Source: Crossaster papposus
Taxonomy: Eukaryota; Echinodermata; Asteroidea; Velatida; Solasteridae
Assembly: GCA_037893245.1 (NCBI GenBank)
Contig: JBAIAA010000650.1
Location: 744,001-808,000 of the forward strand
Length of the DNA stretch: 64,000 bases
Direction: 5' to 3'
The notes beneath the pieces are model-generated. The model made no database searches and was not told the origin of the DNA. It worked only from the letters and a program-made list of their open reading frames with translations. Shown one piece after another: positions 25,201 through 33,272 of this stretch (positions are counted from its first letter, which is position 1; every line of letters begins with the position of its first letter). A program made the position numbers and the translations under genes.

Positions 25201-28200
25201 AAGATATTTTTGTAATTTGTCTTCTCAAAAAACTAATTTTCAAGTGATTTTCAAGCTATTCAAGTCTTCACTGAACTGGTTGGGACTCGTACTCTTTCCA
25301 TTTCTTCAGGATTATAATGACATCTGCAGCAGAATGAAGTTTGAGCTTGCCCCACAACGGCAGCCGTTATCCATCATAAAAGGCCACGAGTGAGTTTTAT
25401 TTTGTGAGCCGTAGTTAAGTCAATCACTAACTTGTGACTGACCTGTGACTAACCTGTGACTAACCTGTGACTGACCTGTGACTGACCTGTGACTGACCTG
25501 TGACTGACCTGTGACTGACCTGTGACTGACCTGTGACTGACCTGTGACTGACCTGTGACTAACCTGTGACTAACTTATGACTGACTTGTGACTGACCTGT
25601 GATTGACTTGTGACTAACTTGTGTTTGGCTTGTGATTGGTTTGTAATTAACTTGTGATTTGACTTATGATTTGACTCATGATTTGACTTGTGATTTGGCT
25701 TGCGATTTGGCTTGCGATTTGGCTTGCGATTTGGCTTGCGATTTGACTTGCGATTTGACTTGCGATTTGGCTTGCGATTTGGCTTGCGATTTGGCTTGCG
25801 ATTTGGCTTGCGATTTGGCTTGCGATTTGGCTTGCGATTTGACTTGTGATTACCTATGACTTCTTTACACCCCTTCTGAGAATAATTACTTCAAATTAAT
25901 TCTCCACAAACATTCAACTTTGTCCTTAGCTCATTGTCCTTATGAATTTCCGTGGTTTTATCTGATAATTGACCAACTATTCGTTCCATCTTCCCAGGGT
26001 CATCATATGGATGGGTGATCTCAACTATCGCATCAGTGAGCTGTCAGTGGACGTCGTAAAGGTTCACATCGAAAGCGGAGACATAAGAACCCTCATAGAG
26101 CACGACCAGGTCAGTTTAATGCTCATCACACTCGGGCCATTTCCCAAATCTGGGCTCTGTTAAAACAAATCGCCTCATTTTAGTGGTATGTGGCAGAAAG
26201 TCCAATATTTTGGAAACCCTGTAGACATGAGTATGTACATTAACCATTTCGCGCCGGGATTGTTGTGACATTGACTTGGCCCAGGCGTGCGATTGTCTTA
26301 GACGAACCTCGATCCGAGATGGGTTAGGCCAGCATCTGTGGGTAGCACACCCTGATACTTCCAGGCCTTGCGAGCCGGTCACTGCCAGATATTTCAGGCC
26401 TTGCACGCTGCGAGCCGGTCGCTGACAGATATTTCCAGCATTGCTTGTGACGTGTTTATCCGTCATGAAACTGGCGTTTGCATATTAATGCGTAAAAAAA
26501 GGATGTCGCAGGTAACAGCTGTTTAAGAGTACAAAACGGTGGCAGAAATGGGATTGCAATTTAACCCTAAACCCCAAGAGTGATTTACTGGGAACCTTCC
26601 TCACTTTTGCCAATCCCAACACCATGTGGCAACTCACTCCAGTACCCACTCCAACAGATTCCAACAAAACAGGCAGTTGGATTTTGATGGGTTGGGGGAG
26701 TGGTTTAAGACGCCGATCAGCTTTGGTTCGTAATCCTTACTTTAACCACTTCTGCATCTTGTGATTGTGTTTATCTTTTTTTTAATCAGCTCTTCAGACA
26801 ACACCGGGTACAGAAAGTATTCAAAGGCTTCAAGGAGGGAGAGATCACGTTCAAACCAACCTACAAGTACGATCCTGGCACGGATAACTGGGACACAAGG
26901 TAGCTAGGAATGTGTTTAAAAAACAAAGGCATATTGTCATTTTTGTGAAATCCTAATCATTTTTTTTGTTATGAAATGTATTCATTTCTCTTGTGTGTTG
27001 GGATAAATCTGCTAAATTTGGACCATTCAAAACCTCATTATGAGAAGTGGTGCACGTACGGGATATGTATGCAGCTTTGAAAAAAAAGTTGCCAATTATT
27101 TCGCAGTTTATGTGGTTTTTTTCAGAGTAGGCCCATAGTTCACATTTCGACACGGTCAAGTGAGATGCACATTTCCCATAGTGCGCCCGTTATTAAACCA
27201 TGCAAAATATTGATTGAGCCGACAAAATGTCTCCCGTACCCATACCATTTTTTGGATGGTCCCTAATTAATTCATGGCTTGACGTGGTTGCTGACACAAA
27301 TGGGTTTCTCTCTCAAAGAATTGTTTTGGCAGTTTGACCGTTTTCATCTCTCAAAGTTTCCCTTTTTTTGTGGCCTTTTTTGTTCTTCCCAGTGAGAAGC
27401 AGCGAGTGCCGGCCTGGTGTGATCGCATCATGTACCTGGGCTCCAACATCAAACAGATCGTCTATCGCAGCCACGATAAGTGCAAGCTCAGCGACCACAA
27501 GCCTGTCAGCAGCCTCTTCGATATAGAGGTATGTCATCCAAAATCAGAGTTGCATTCGAGTCCCCGCAAGTCCCCGCAAGTCCATCACAAGTCCCCGCAA
27601 GTCCATCACAAGTCCCCGCAAGTCCATTACAAGTCCTTCAGTCTCAAGTCAAGTCACTGGCTGTTCAGATGAACTTTTAACAAAAGCATCATTGTAAAAC
27701 CAGTTACTTGAGACCGGCTGTATAAAAGGACTTGTGACTTGACTTGTGACTTGACTTGTGACTTGACTTGTGACTGGACTTGTGACTGGACTTGTGACTG
27801 GACTTGTGACTGGACTTGTGACTTGACTTGTGACTGGACTTGTGACTTGACTTGTGACTTGACTTGTGACTGGACTTGTGACTGGACTTGTGACTTGACT
27901 TGTGACTTGACTTGTGACTTGACTTGTGACTTGACTTGTGACTTGACTTGTGACTGGACTTGTGACTGGACTTGTGACTGGACTTGTGACTGGACTTGTG
28001 ACTGGACTTGTGACTGGACTTGTGACTGGACTTGTGACTGGACTTGTGACTGGACTTGTGACTGGACTTGTGACTGGACTTGTGACTGGACTTGTGACTG
28101 GACTTGTGACTGGACTTGTGACTGGACTTGTGACTGGACTTGTGACTGGACTTGTGACTGGACTTGTGACTGGACTTGTGACTGGACTTGTGACTGGACT

Positions 28201-31200
28201 TGTGACTGGACTTGTGACAGGACCTGTGACAGGACCTGTGACTGGACTTGTGAAAGGACTTGTGACTGGACTTGTGACTGGACTTGTGACTGGACTTGTG
28301 ACTGGACTTGTGACTGGACTTGTGACTGGACTTGTGACTGGACTTGTGACTGGACTTGTGACTGGACTTGTGACTGGACTTGTGACTGGACTTGTGACTG
28401 GACTTGTGACTGGACTTGTGACTGGACTTGTGACTGGACTTGTGACTGGACTTGTGACTGGACTTGTGACTGGACTTGTGACTGGACTTGTGACTGGACT
28501 TGTGACTGGACTTGTGACTGGACTTGTGACTGGACTTGTGAAAGGACTTGTGAAAGGACTTGTGAAAGGACTTGTGAAAGGACTTGTGAAAGGACTCGAA
28601 TACAACTCTGTCCAAAATGCACTTAACCCTAACCCCCCCCCCCCCTCCTTCCCTCTTTCTGTCATCTGATTGGTCAGAGCGTGACCAAAGATGTGACCGT
28701 GCAATGGAAATATTCAGCGTTAAACAAAAACTTTTGCGTTGCAGCCACGCCGTAAATTCGAGACGAATAATTCATTGCACGTGATCAATGATCCAGCAAT
28801 AAGATGATGGGGATTTGTTCGTTGTTATAGTAATTTGTTCTTCAAACAAAGAAGTGTTTTATTTATTTTTTACTTAAAAAAAAATTGCCATATTTTGTGA
28901 TATTTCTCGGTGGCGATGTTCTTTTCCGTAGGTGAAGGTTGTTGACGAGAAGAAGTTCAAGCACGTAGTAGAGGAAGAGATCCGTAAGCTGGACCGCAAA
29001 GAGAACGACTCGCTACCTCAGGTCGCCCTCCCCTTAAACAATGTAAGATCATTTTGTAATAACGGGGTGCTTAACTTGCATTTTATACCAAAGGCTCACA
29101 ATTGTTACCCTTGTTCATGTTTATATATACGGTTGGAAAGCTCACAACGTAAGCTTTCATTTGGTATATAATATAGCTCCATAACCCATCCTGTTCTGGA
29201 GATATGATATGTTCGCATATTAATTACTTCCTTGAAGTTCAAATTACACAACTGAGAAAAACAGGCATTTAAATAGCCGGCTCTGTTGTGGAACAACAGG
29301 ATGATGCAGAAAATGTTTTTTTCCCCTATACTCATCCGAAATCAACATTTCCCTGAATGAAACCTGAAACTCCTCTATCAAAGATGTCTTTCATTTACCC
29401 TCTCAACGTTGACGGGCCATTACATGATAATGCACAGCGTGTCTTAGCCAGTTTGTGCCGGATGACGAATATAAATGCAAAGTTTTCCCCAGATTCAAAA
29501 TGGATGACGCATAAACACGCCACGAGCAAGGCCGGAAATGTCTGTCAGCAGCGAACAAGGCCGCAAATGCGTGGGTGTGCTTCCCGGTACTGGCGGCCTG
29601 AACCTGCTTCGGATCGAGTTTCGTTAAAAATAATCCCGCGCGTCAGCTCGGTGATGTTAAAATTATCCCGGCACGAACTGGTTAAAGCCCTTTTTTGTGG
29701 AGCTGGTCACAAATGTCAATCAGTTGGGGATTTAGCTAGTACCCATTTGTACTCCAGGGTGGAGATGGACAATCAGGATCAAATGGCTTGCCTAAGGACA
29801 CAACATAATGGCCGGCAGCTCAGCTCAGCTGAGCTGAGAGAATTTTATTTTTTCCCCGTAATACCAGAAACAATTCTTGTTGCGTTCTCAGCTGGAGTTT
29901 AAGGACGTTCGTTACATGGAACCCCAGACGCTAACGCTAGACGTGGCCAACGTCGGCCAGGTCAACACGGTGGCCAAGTTTGTCAACAAGCTAGAGGACA
30001 AGCACTTTTGTAAAGACTGGCTGAAGGTGGAACCCGCCGAAGTATTCATGATGAGAGGTAAAAGAGAAATGTGACCAAAAGGGTTAAACTGGGCATTTTC
30101 TAGAGAGGCTATGAATTTTAATAAATTTCATTTTTTTTTCGAAAATGCTGGAATTTTTTTTTCTGGCTAGTTACAGGCGTACTAAATTGTAGATTTACGT
30201 TTGAAATTTCTACTGTTTCCTACTTTTTTCCTTGAAATTCCTACTCTTTCCTACTTTTTGGGGTTACACCGCAGACTAATGGTGTTACACACTGTCATGT
30301 GTAAATCACACAATGAAGGGTTACCAATAGTGTATCCTACCTTTGGTATCAACGAAAACTACTCCTGAAAGGCCACAGAAGTCCTACTTGTATCCTGTTT
30401 TTTGTGTGTGTTTTTTGGGTACTTTTGTTCATTTTATTTTTATTTTTGAAAGTAGTATTCTCCTATTTAATACCTGGATATGCTTAAAAGTCTGCAAGCG
30501 CATATTGTTCTGCTGTACCTTGGTAGTAATTTGTTGGACTAAGGCAAGAAGAGCCATGGTTTCTTCTTGTTTTTACACCCGTCTTGGAATAAATGTAGCC
30601 TTTCTGTTTGTGGTGATTTTTTGTTTTTTTCCCTATCAGGAGAATCAGTGGAGTTTTCAGTTACAGTCCAGGTGGACAAGAACACGGCAGCTGCTCTCAA
30701 TTCAGGGGAAGATAAGTTGGAGGACATCTTAGTCTTCCATCTAGACAACGGCAAAGATTATTACATATCCTTTGGTTTTTCATTACCGAGAAATAACTCT
30801 ATTTGTGTCTTCGCGATGCAAACTTGCTATCATACGAAAAAATAAATAAGGGGTTGTATTATTATTATTTCAAATTAATTGAACAGCTCGCGCCGGGATT
30901 ATTTTAACATCACTGAGCCGAGGCGCGGATATTTTTTTACGAAACTCGATCCGAGGTGGGTTAAGGCCGATGGTATTGGTGAAGCACACCCACGCATTTC
31001 TGGCCTTGCTCGCTGCTGACAGACATTTTCGGCCTTGCTCGCTGCTGACAGACATTTTCGGCCTTGCTCGCTGCTGACAGACATTTTCGGCCTTGCTCGC
31101 TGCTGACAGACATTTTCGGCCTTGCTCGCTGCTGACAGACATTTTCGGCCTTGCTCGCTGCTGACAGACATTTCCAGCCTTGCTCGTGACGTGTTTATGC

Positions 31201-33272
31201 GTCGTCCGTTTTGAATCTGGGGAATTCTTTGCGTGTATATACGTCCTCCGGCGCAAACTGGTTAAAGGAGCCTGATATTTTGATCTTACCTAGAGATTTT
31301 ACATACTGTACATTAAACAAACATGAGAGGGGACACACAAGCATACAGGGTTGGGAGGAGAAACACAAAGGAGGAATAACAACTAGGAGCGGAGTAGAAG
31401 AACCAACCAAGGAAGGATTAAGCCAAGAGGGAATCAATGTGCGGGCCAGAGTAGGTTAGATCAAAGACAGATCGAGGGGGTGATGAACAGGGGTACTGAC
31501 CTTAACTTGGCCACACATCACCGTCAGCGGTAACTACCTCCCCAGCAGTTTCGGCGCCTCCATTGAGGCCTTGGTCCAGATGCACGGCGTGATCGGCGAG
31601 ATGTCGCTGGAGGACATCAGGAGACTGGAGATGGGAGAGGAAGCAACCCAAGACGACGCGGCCTTCCAGAGGTTCGACATTCCCAAGGAGATCTGGATGC
31701 TGGTCGATCATCTCTTCAGGAACGGGACGAAAGCGGTAAAGTTGAAGTTTAGTAGGAGCTCAGTGAACAAGTCAATAAGGAGTTTGCTGCAGTTTAACCG
31801 GTAGTTTTGACGCCGGTATTAATTCCTCACCCACCGGATTATACGTACAACGGCACAGCAGCTTTTGTCCAGTAGCTGCACTGCACAATGGACAGTAGCG
31901 TGCAGCTGCGACATAGGCCGTGTTACAGCTGACAACAGCATTCCAGACGGGTTTGTGGGCTGCGTCAATAGCCGCTCCCCGGTGTCAAGGGGTCAATTAA
32001 TTTTGATTATTTTCTTTCTTTTTTTTTTTCTTCTTTTCAGGAGCATCTGTTTAGCGAGGAAGGTTTGCATAAAGACATTTTGTCAATCAGAAATAGCCTT
32101 GATATCGGCATGCCGGAGGAAATGCGTATCTTTTTCGTAAAATCGACAGAAATTGTAGATAATTCTTTTGTTGCAGTATCACATTGAGCAATTTTTTTTA
32201 ATTCTGAGCTATCAAGTCTGTTTACTTTACTGTGGTTGGTGGTTTGTGGTTACTGGTTACTGGTTACTGGTTACTGGTTACTGGTTACTGGTTTGTGGTT
32301 ACTGGTTTGTGGTTACTGGTTTGTGGTTACTGGTTTCTGGTTACTGGTTTCTGGTTTCTGGTTACTGGTTACTGGTTACTGGTTACTGGTTACTGGTTAC
32401 TGGTTACTGGTTACTGGTTTGTGGTTTTTCAAAGAAAACAAATCCTTAATGTCATGGAACTTTTAGCTGGTAACCCGCATTCTGTTGCTGAGGCCCTTCT
32501 CATGTTCCTGGAGTCGCTGAGGGAACCAGTTATTCCGTACGAGTACTACAACAAGTGCCTAGAATGCGCCAACAACTTCACACTGTGTAAACAAGTATGT
32601 TCTCTAACAGCGTAGAAAAAATATATATTCTTTAAAAAAACTAGAACATTATTAGCTGTGAAACACAGATTTGTTATTTAAAACAAATGTACATTTCAAA
32701 CATTTGAAATATTTTGAGGCAATTATTTTATTCTCTTCTGAATTTGAAAGCCTTGCTTTTTGTTCGCAACGATTTCTTGAGCTGGTTTACAAACATAATG
32801 TATCTGATTGTCTTTTTTCCTTTAATTTCTAGGTTTTAAATCAAATTCCTCAGAGTCATCGCAACGTTTTTAAGTATCTAGCAGCATTCATCCGGGAACT
32901 TCTACTGTTCAGCGATGAGAATAAACTAGACACTAAGACGCTAGGTAAGACTTGGAACACGGTCATTTTTTTTAAATTGTTGTCGTTCTTCTTTCTCTAC
33001 TTTCATTCATGTAACCGATTCATGTCATAAATGTTAAACCATGCTAATAGGCAAAGTCCATTCAATAGATTTTTTTTTTTATTAAATTCTGATGAATTTG
33101 TAATTTTTTTATATATTTTTTCCTAGCTACTGTGTTTGGCGAAATCTTTCTGAGAGCGCCCCCTAGTGAGCATGAATCCAACTCGAGTCGCAGCCGCACT
33201 AACATGCAGCATATATCACGCAAGAAAGCCACATTCGTCTATCAGTTCATCATCAACGAATACGACGAGTGA
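13268..33272 (+). CDS. OCRL: OCRL/INPP5B-type inositol polyphosphate 5-phosphatase (complete, 23 coding exons)
   Basis: Exons: 13268-13333, 13539-13624, 14380-14477, 18846-18974, 19465-19917, 21706-21735, 21978-22043, 23050-23233, 23738-24080, 24351-24467, 24977-25084, 25310-25389, 25998-26109, 26790-26899, 27393-27528, 28932-29042, 29892-30057, 30640-30764, 31517-31735, 32041-32125, 32467-32594, 32833-32944, 33127-33272; 1069 residues. Domain order: N-terminal PH-like fold (~20-125); Ser-rich linker with three DPF motifs (159, 185, 189) and FEDDF at 322-326, an AP-2-type FxDxF ligand as in OCRL; 5-phosphatase (~370-720) with [35 protein letters not shown] (667-673) and SDHKPV (694-699); ASH; then RhoGAP-like domain with [10 protein letters not shown]. 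The family removes the 5-phosphate of PI(4,5)P2 on endosomes, Golgi and clathrin structures. There is no C-terminal CAAX box (ends NEYDE), unlike vertebrate INPP5B. Start ATG has context AACCATGG. Invertebrates usually carry one co-orthologue of both vertebrate genes. Confidence 0.93.
13334..13538 (+). other. U12-type AT-AC intron (OCRL intron 1 of the coding region)
   Basis: The exon ends ...TTAGAC, and the intron begins ATATCCTTT, the minor-spliceosome AT-AC donor consensus. Near its 3' end is TCCTTAAC (13523-13530), matching the U12 branch-site consensus, about ten bases before the terminal AC at 13537-13538. Splicing here gives phase 0 on both sides and joins QCLD to CVMGTVVPD, which aligns with the YCVIAVQGV region of INPP5B. 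No GT-AG choice gave a strong site pair in matching phase. Confidence 0.8.
13641..13829. mobile_element. MITE copy, CAGGGGCCAATT / GCTTAGCA family
   Basis: The left end CAGGGGCCAATTGCATGGAG runs into GCTGCTAAGCACA. The right end is the inverted GTGCTTAGCAGCTCTGTGAA at ~13801-13822. The interior is non-coding. It shares ends with copies at 15002, 52725 and ~58158. It lies 16 bases after an OCRL exon. Confidence 0.75.
15002..15595. mobile_element. MITE copy (CAGGGGCCAATT family) split by a nested insertion
   Basis: The left end is CAGGGGCCAATTTCACGGAG at 15002. The right arm reads TTAGCAGCTCCGTGAAATT up to 15229, and the missing terminal AATTGGCCCC resumes at 15586-15595. The interrupted end, restored only across 15230-15585, shows a younger element inserted here. 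Confidence 0.82.
15230..15585. mobile_element. Young MITE nested in the older MITE, AATT target duplication
   Basis: Ends CGAGCGATTCACA and inverted TGTGAATCGCCCG give a ~13-16-bp terminal inverted repeat. The host MITE's AATT is duplicated at 15226-15229 and 15586-15589. The 356-bp element has no coding potential. The superfamily is not assigned. Confidence 0.78.
15786..16174. mobile_element. TTAA-ended MITE, AAAGGTAGGATACACC family
   Basis: The left end TTAAAGGTAGGATACACCA is inverted at the right as TGGTGTACCTTTAA (~16152-16168). The same end plus interior words (TATAGTAAATATTGTT, CTGACCT) recur at 24086-24210, and the end alone in reverse at ~34440-34500. It is non-coding. Confidence 0.6.
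17446..17679 (+). mobile_element. piggyBac-like MITE, family P, copy 1
   Basis: TTAA at 17442-17445 and 17680-17683 flank the ends CCAGTTCGCGCCGG and CCGGCGCGAACTAA. The 234-bp interior is CpG-rich (GGATGACGCATAAACACGCC, GGCCGGAAATGCGTGGGTGT) and shared by all family members. TTAA duplication with CC-started inverted repeats is the piggyBac signature. It is intronic in the OCRL gene. Confidence 0.85.
19930..20160. repeat. Degenerate tandem/dispersed TGCAGGATT repeats
   Basis: Several imperfect units around TTTGCAGGATTGAGGTCA follow directly on the donor of the DPF-containing OCRL exon. They are non-coding. Confidence 0.6.
20698..20882. mobile_element. Short MITE with GCGGATCCAGG ends
   Basis: Left GCGCGGATCCAGGGGGG and right CCTGGATCCGCCCCTG are inverted (terminal consensus CAGGGGCGGATCCAGG, hAT-like). 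The interior is GC-rich with CGGCGCGCGCCCCCCC. The left terminal bases have drifted, and no exact target duplication was found. Confidence 0.65.
22356..22401. repeat. (GTAT)n microsatellite
   Basis: About 11 perfect GTAT tetranucleotide units within an OCRL intron. Confidence 0.95.
24086..24210. mobile_element. Partial copy of the AAAGGTAGGATACACC family
   Basis: TTAAAGGCAGCATACACCAT begins six bases inside the intron after the 5-phosphatase GTWNVNG exon and is followed by TATAGTAAATATTGTT and GCTGACCT, as in the 15.8-kb copy. The right end was not identified. Confidence 0.5.
24610..24865. mobile_element. hAT-type foldback element with ACTTGTGA units, copy 1
   Basis: Ends CAGGGTTGTAGTCGAGTC and inverted GACTCGACTACATCCCTG are flanked by an 8-bp duplication differing at one base (CTCTGAAA 24602-24609, CTCTGCAA 24866-24873). 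Inside, CAAGTCC/TCACAAGT words on the left arm invert to ACTTGTGATAGACTTACAGG units on the right, repeated three times. It is a small ancestor-like version of the element at 27545-28610. Confidence 0.8.
25425..25852. repeat. Two adjoining minisatellites (CTGTGACTGAC and ATTTGGCTTGCG)
   Basis: An 11-bp array (~25430-25600) passes through variants into a 12-bp array (~25650-25850). The units share the CTTGTGAC core of the neighbouring hAT-type elements, but no terminal inverted repeats or target duplications surround this block. Confidence 0.9.
26244..26484 (-). mobile_element. piggyBac-like MITE, family P, copy 2 (inverse orientation)
   Basis: TTAA at 26240-26243 and 26485-26488. The left end CCATTTCGCGCCGGG is conserved and the right end diverged. 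The interior shows GTGACGTGTTTATCCGTCAT and the GCTGACAGATATTTCC unit. It is more diverged than copies 1 and 5. Confidence 0.75.
27545..28610. mobile_element. hAT-type foldback element with expanded internal 12-bp satellite, copy 2
   Basis: Ends CAGAGTTGCATTCGAGTCC and inverted GGACTCGAATACAACTCTG are bounded by a perfect 8-bp duplication TCCAAAAT (27537-27544 and 28611-28618). The left arm holds CAAGTCCCCGCAAGTCCATCA units. The right arm is an array of about 70 GGACTTGTGACT units (27725-28595). Long open frames on both strands across the array are repeat artefacts. It lies in the OCRL intron after the SDHKPV exon. Confidence 0.88.
29120..29445. mobile_element. Dispersed repeat, family T (inverse copy at 61.5 kb)
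   Basis: A stretch including AGCCGGCTCTGTTGTGGAACAACAG, GGTATATAATATAGCTCCAT and GGGCCATTACATGATAATGC reappears as its reverse complement at ~61510-61850 in the CTPS 3' region. It is non-coding; the element class is unknown. Confidence 0.65.
29448..29681 (+). mobile_element. piggyBac-like MITE, family P, copy 3
   Basis: CCAGTTTGTGCCGG begins after a mutated TTAG, and the right end CCGGCACGAACTGG is followed by TTAA at 29682-29685. The interior GGATGACGCATAAACACGCC and GCGTGGGTGTGCTTCCCGG match copy 1. Confidence 0.82.
29715..29820 (-). mobile_element. Fragment of tRNA-derived SINE (reverse orientation)
   Basis: The reverse complement reads CACCCTGGAGTACAAATGGGTAC and CCTTAGGCAAGCCA-like words, matching the body of the SINE at ~56990-57190. 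Only the body is present. Confidence 0.5.
30765..31516 (+). other. U12-type AT-AC intron (OCRL intron between ASH-encoding exons)
   Basis: The exon ends GATTATTAC and the intron starts ATATCCTTT. The 3' end carries ACCTTAAC (31499-31506) and terminates CACAC before ATCACCGTC. Phase 0 on both sides gives [18 protein letters not shown], collinear with the GKDYFLTISGNYLPSCFG block of OCRL. There is no AG dinucleotide near the acceptor and no in-frame GT donor, so a conventional intron does not fit. Confidence 0.92.
30883..31261 (-). mobile_element. piggyBac-like MITE, family P, copy 4, with internal tandem expansion
   Basis: It has left CAGCTCGCGCCGGG and right CCGGCGCAAACTGG, then TTAA at 31262-31265. 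The internal 27-bp unit (GGCCTTGCTCGCTGCTGACA plus GACATTTTC) is repeated about six times, enlarging the copy to ~380 bp. The element lies wholly inside the second AT-AC intron. Confidence 0.85.
31813..31940. repeat. Dispersed repeat, family G (second copy at 53.34 kb)
   Basis: TATTAATTCCTCACC, CTGCACTGCACAATGGACAG and GCGTGCAGCTGC blocks recur in the same order and orientation at ~53341-53445. It is non-coding; the CTGCAC...GTGCAG parts can pair. Confidence 0.6.
32229..32425. repeat. (TGGTTAC)n minisatellite with TGGTTTG variants
   Basis: A 7-bp array of ~28 units lies in the short intron before the RhoGAP exon with HSVAEALL. It ends 40 bases before the acceptor. Confidence 0.93.

Noticed and set aside
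27725-28595. CRISPR-like regular direct repeats
   Set aside because: There are no unique spacers and units are contiguous 12-mers. The genome is eukaryotic, with intron-split genes on both sides.
27649-28704. Open frames of 240-350 codons on both strands (TSPV, SHKS, VTGL and TCDW repeats)
   Set aside because: They are six-frame translations of the 12-bp satellite inside the hAT-type element. The unit length is divisible by three and contains no stop, so openness is automatic.
29357-29902. 181-codon plus-strand frame
   Set aside because: It reads through family-P MITE copy 3 and into the start of the real OCRL exon at 29892. Codons before 29892 match the MITE, not a protein.
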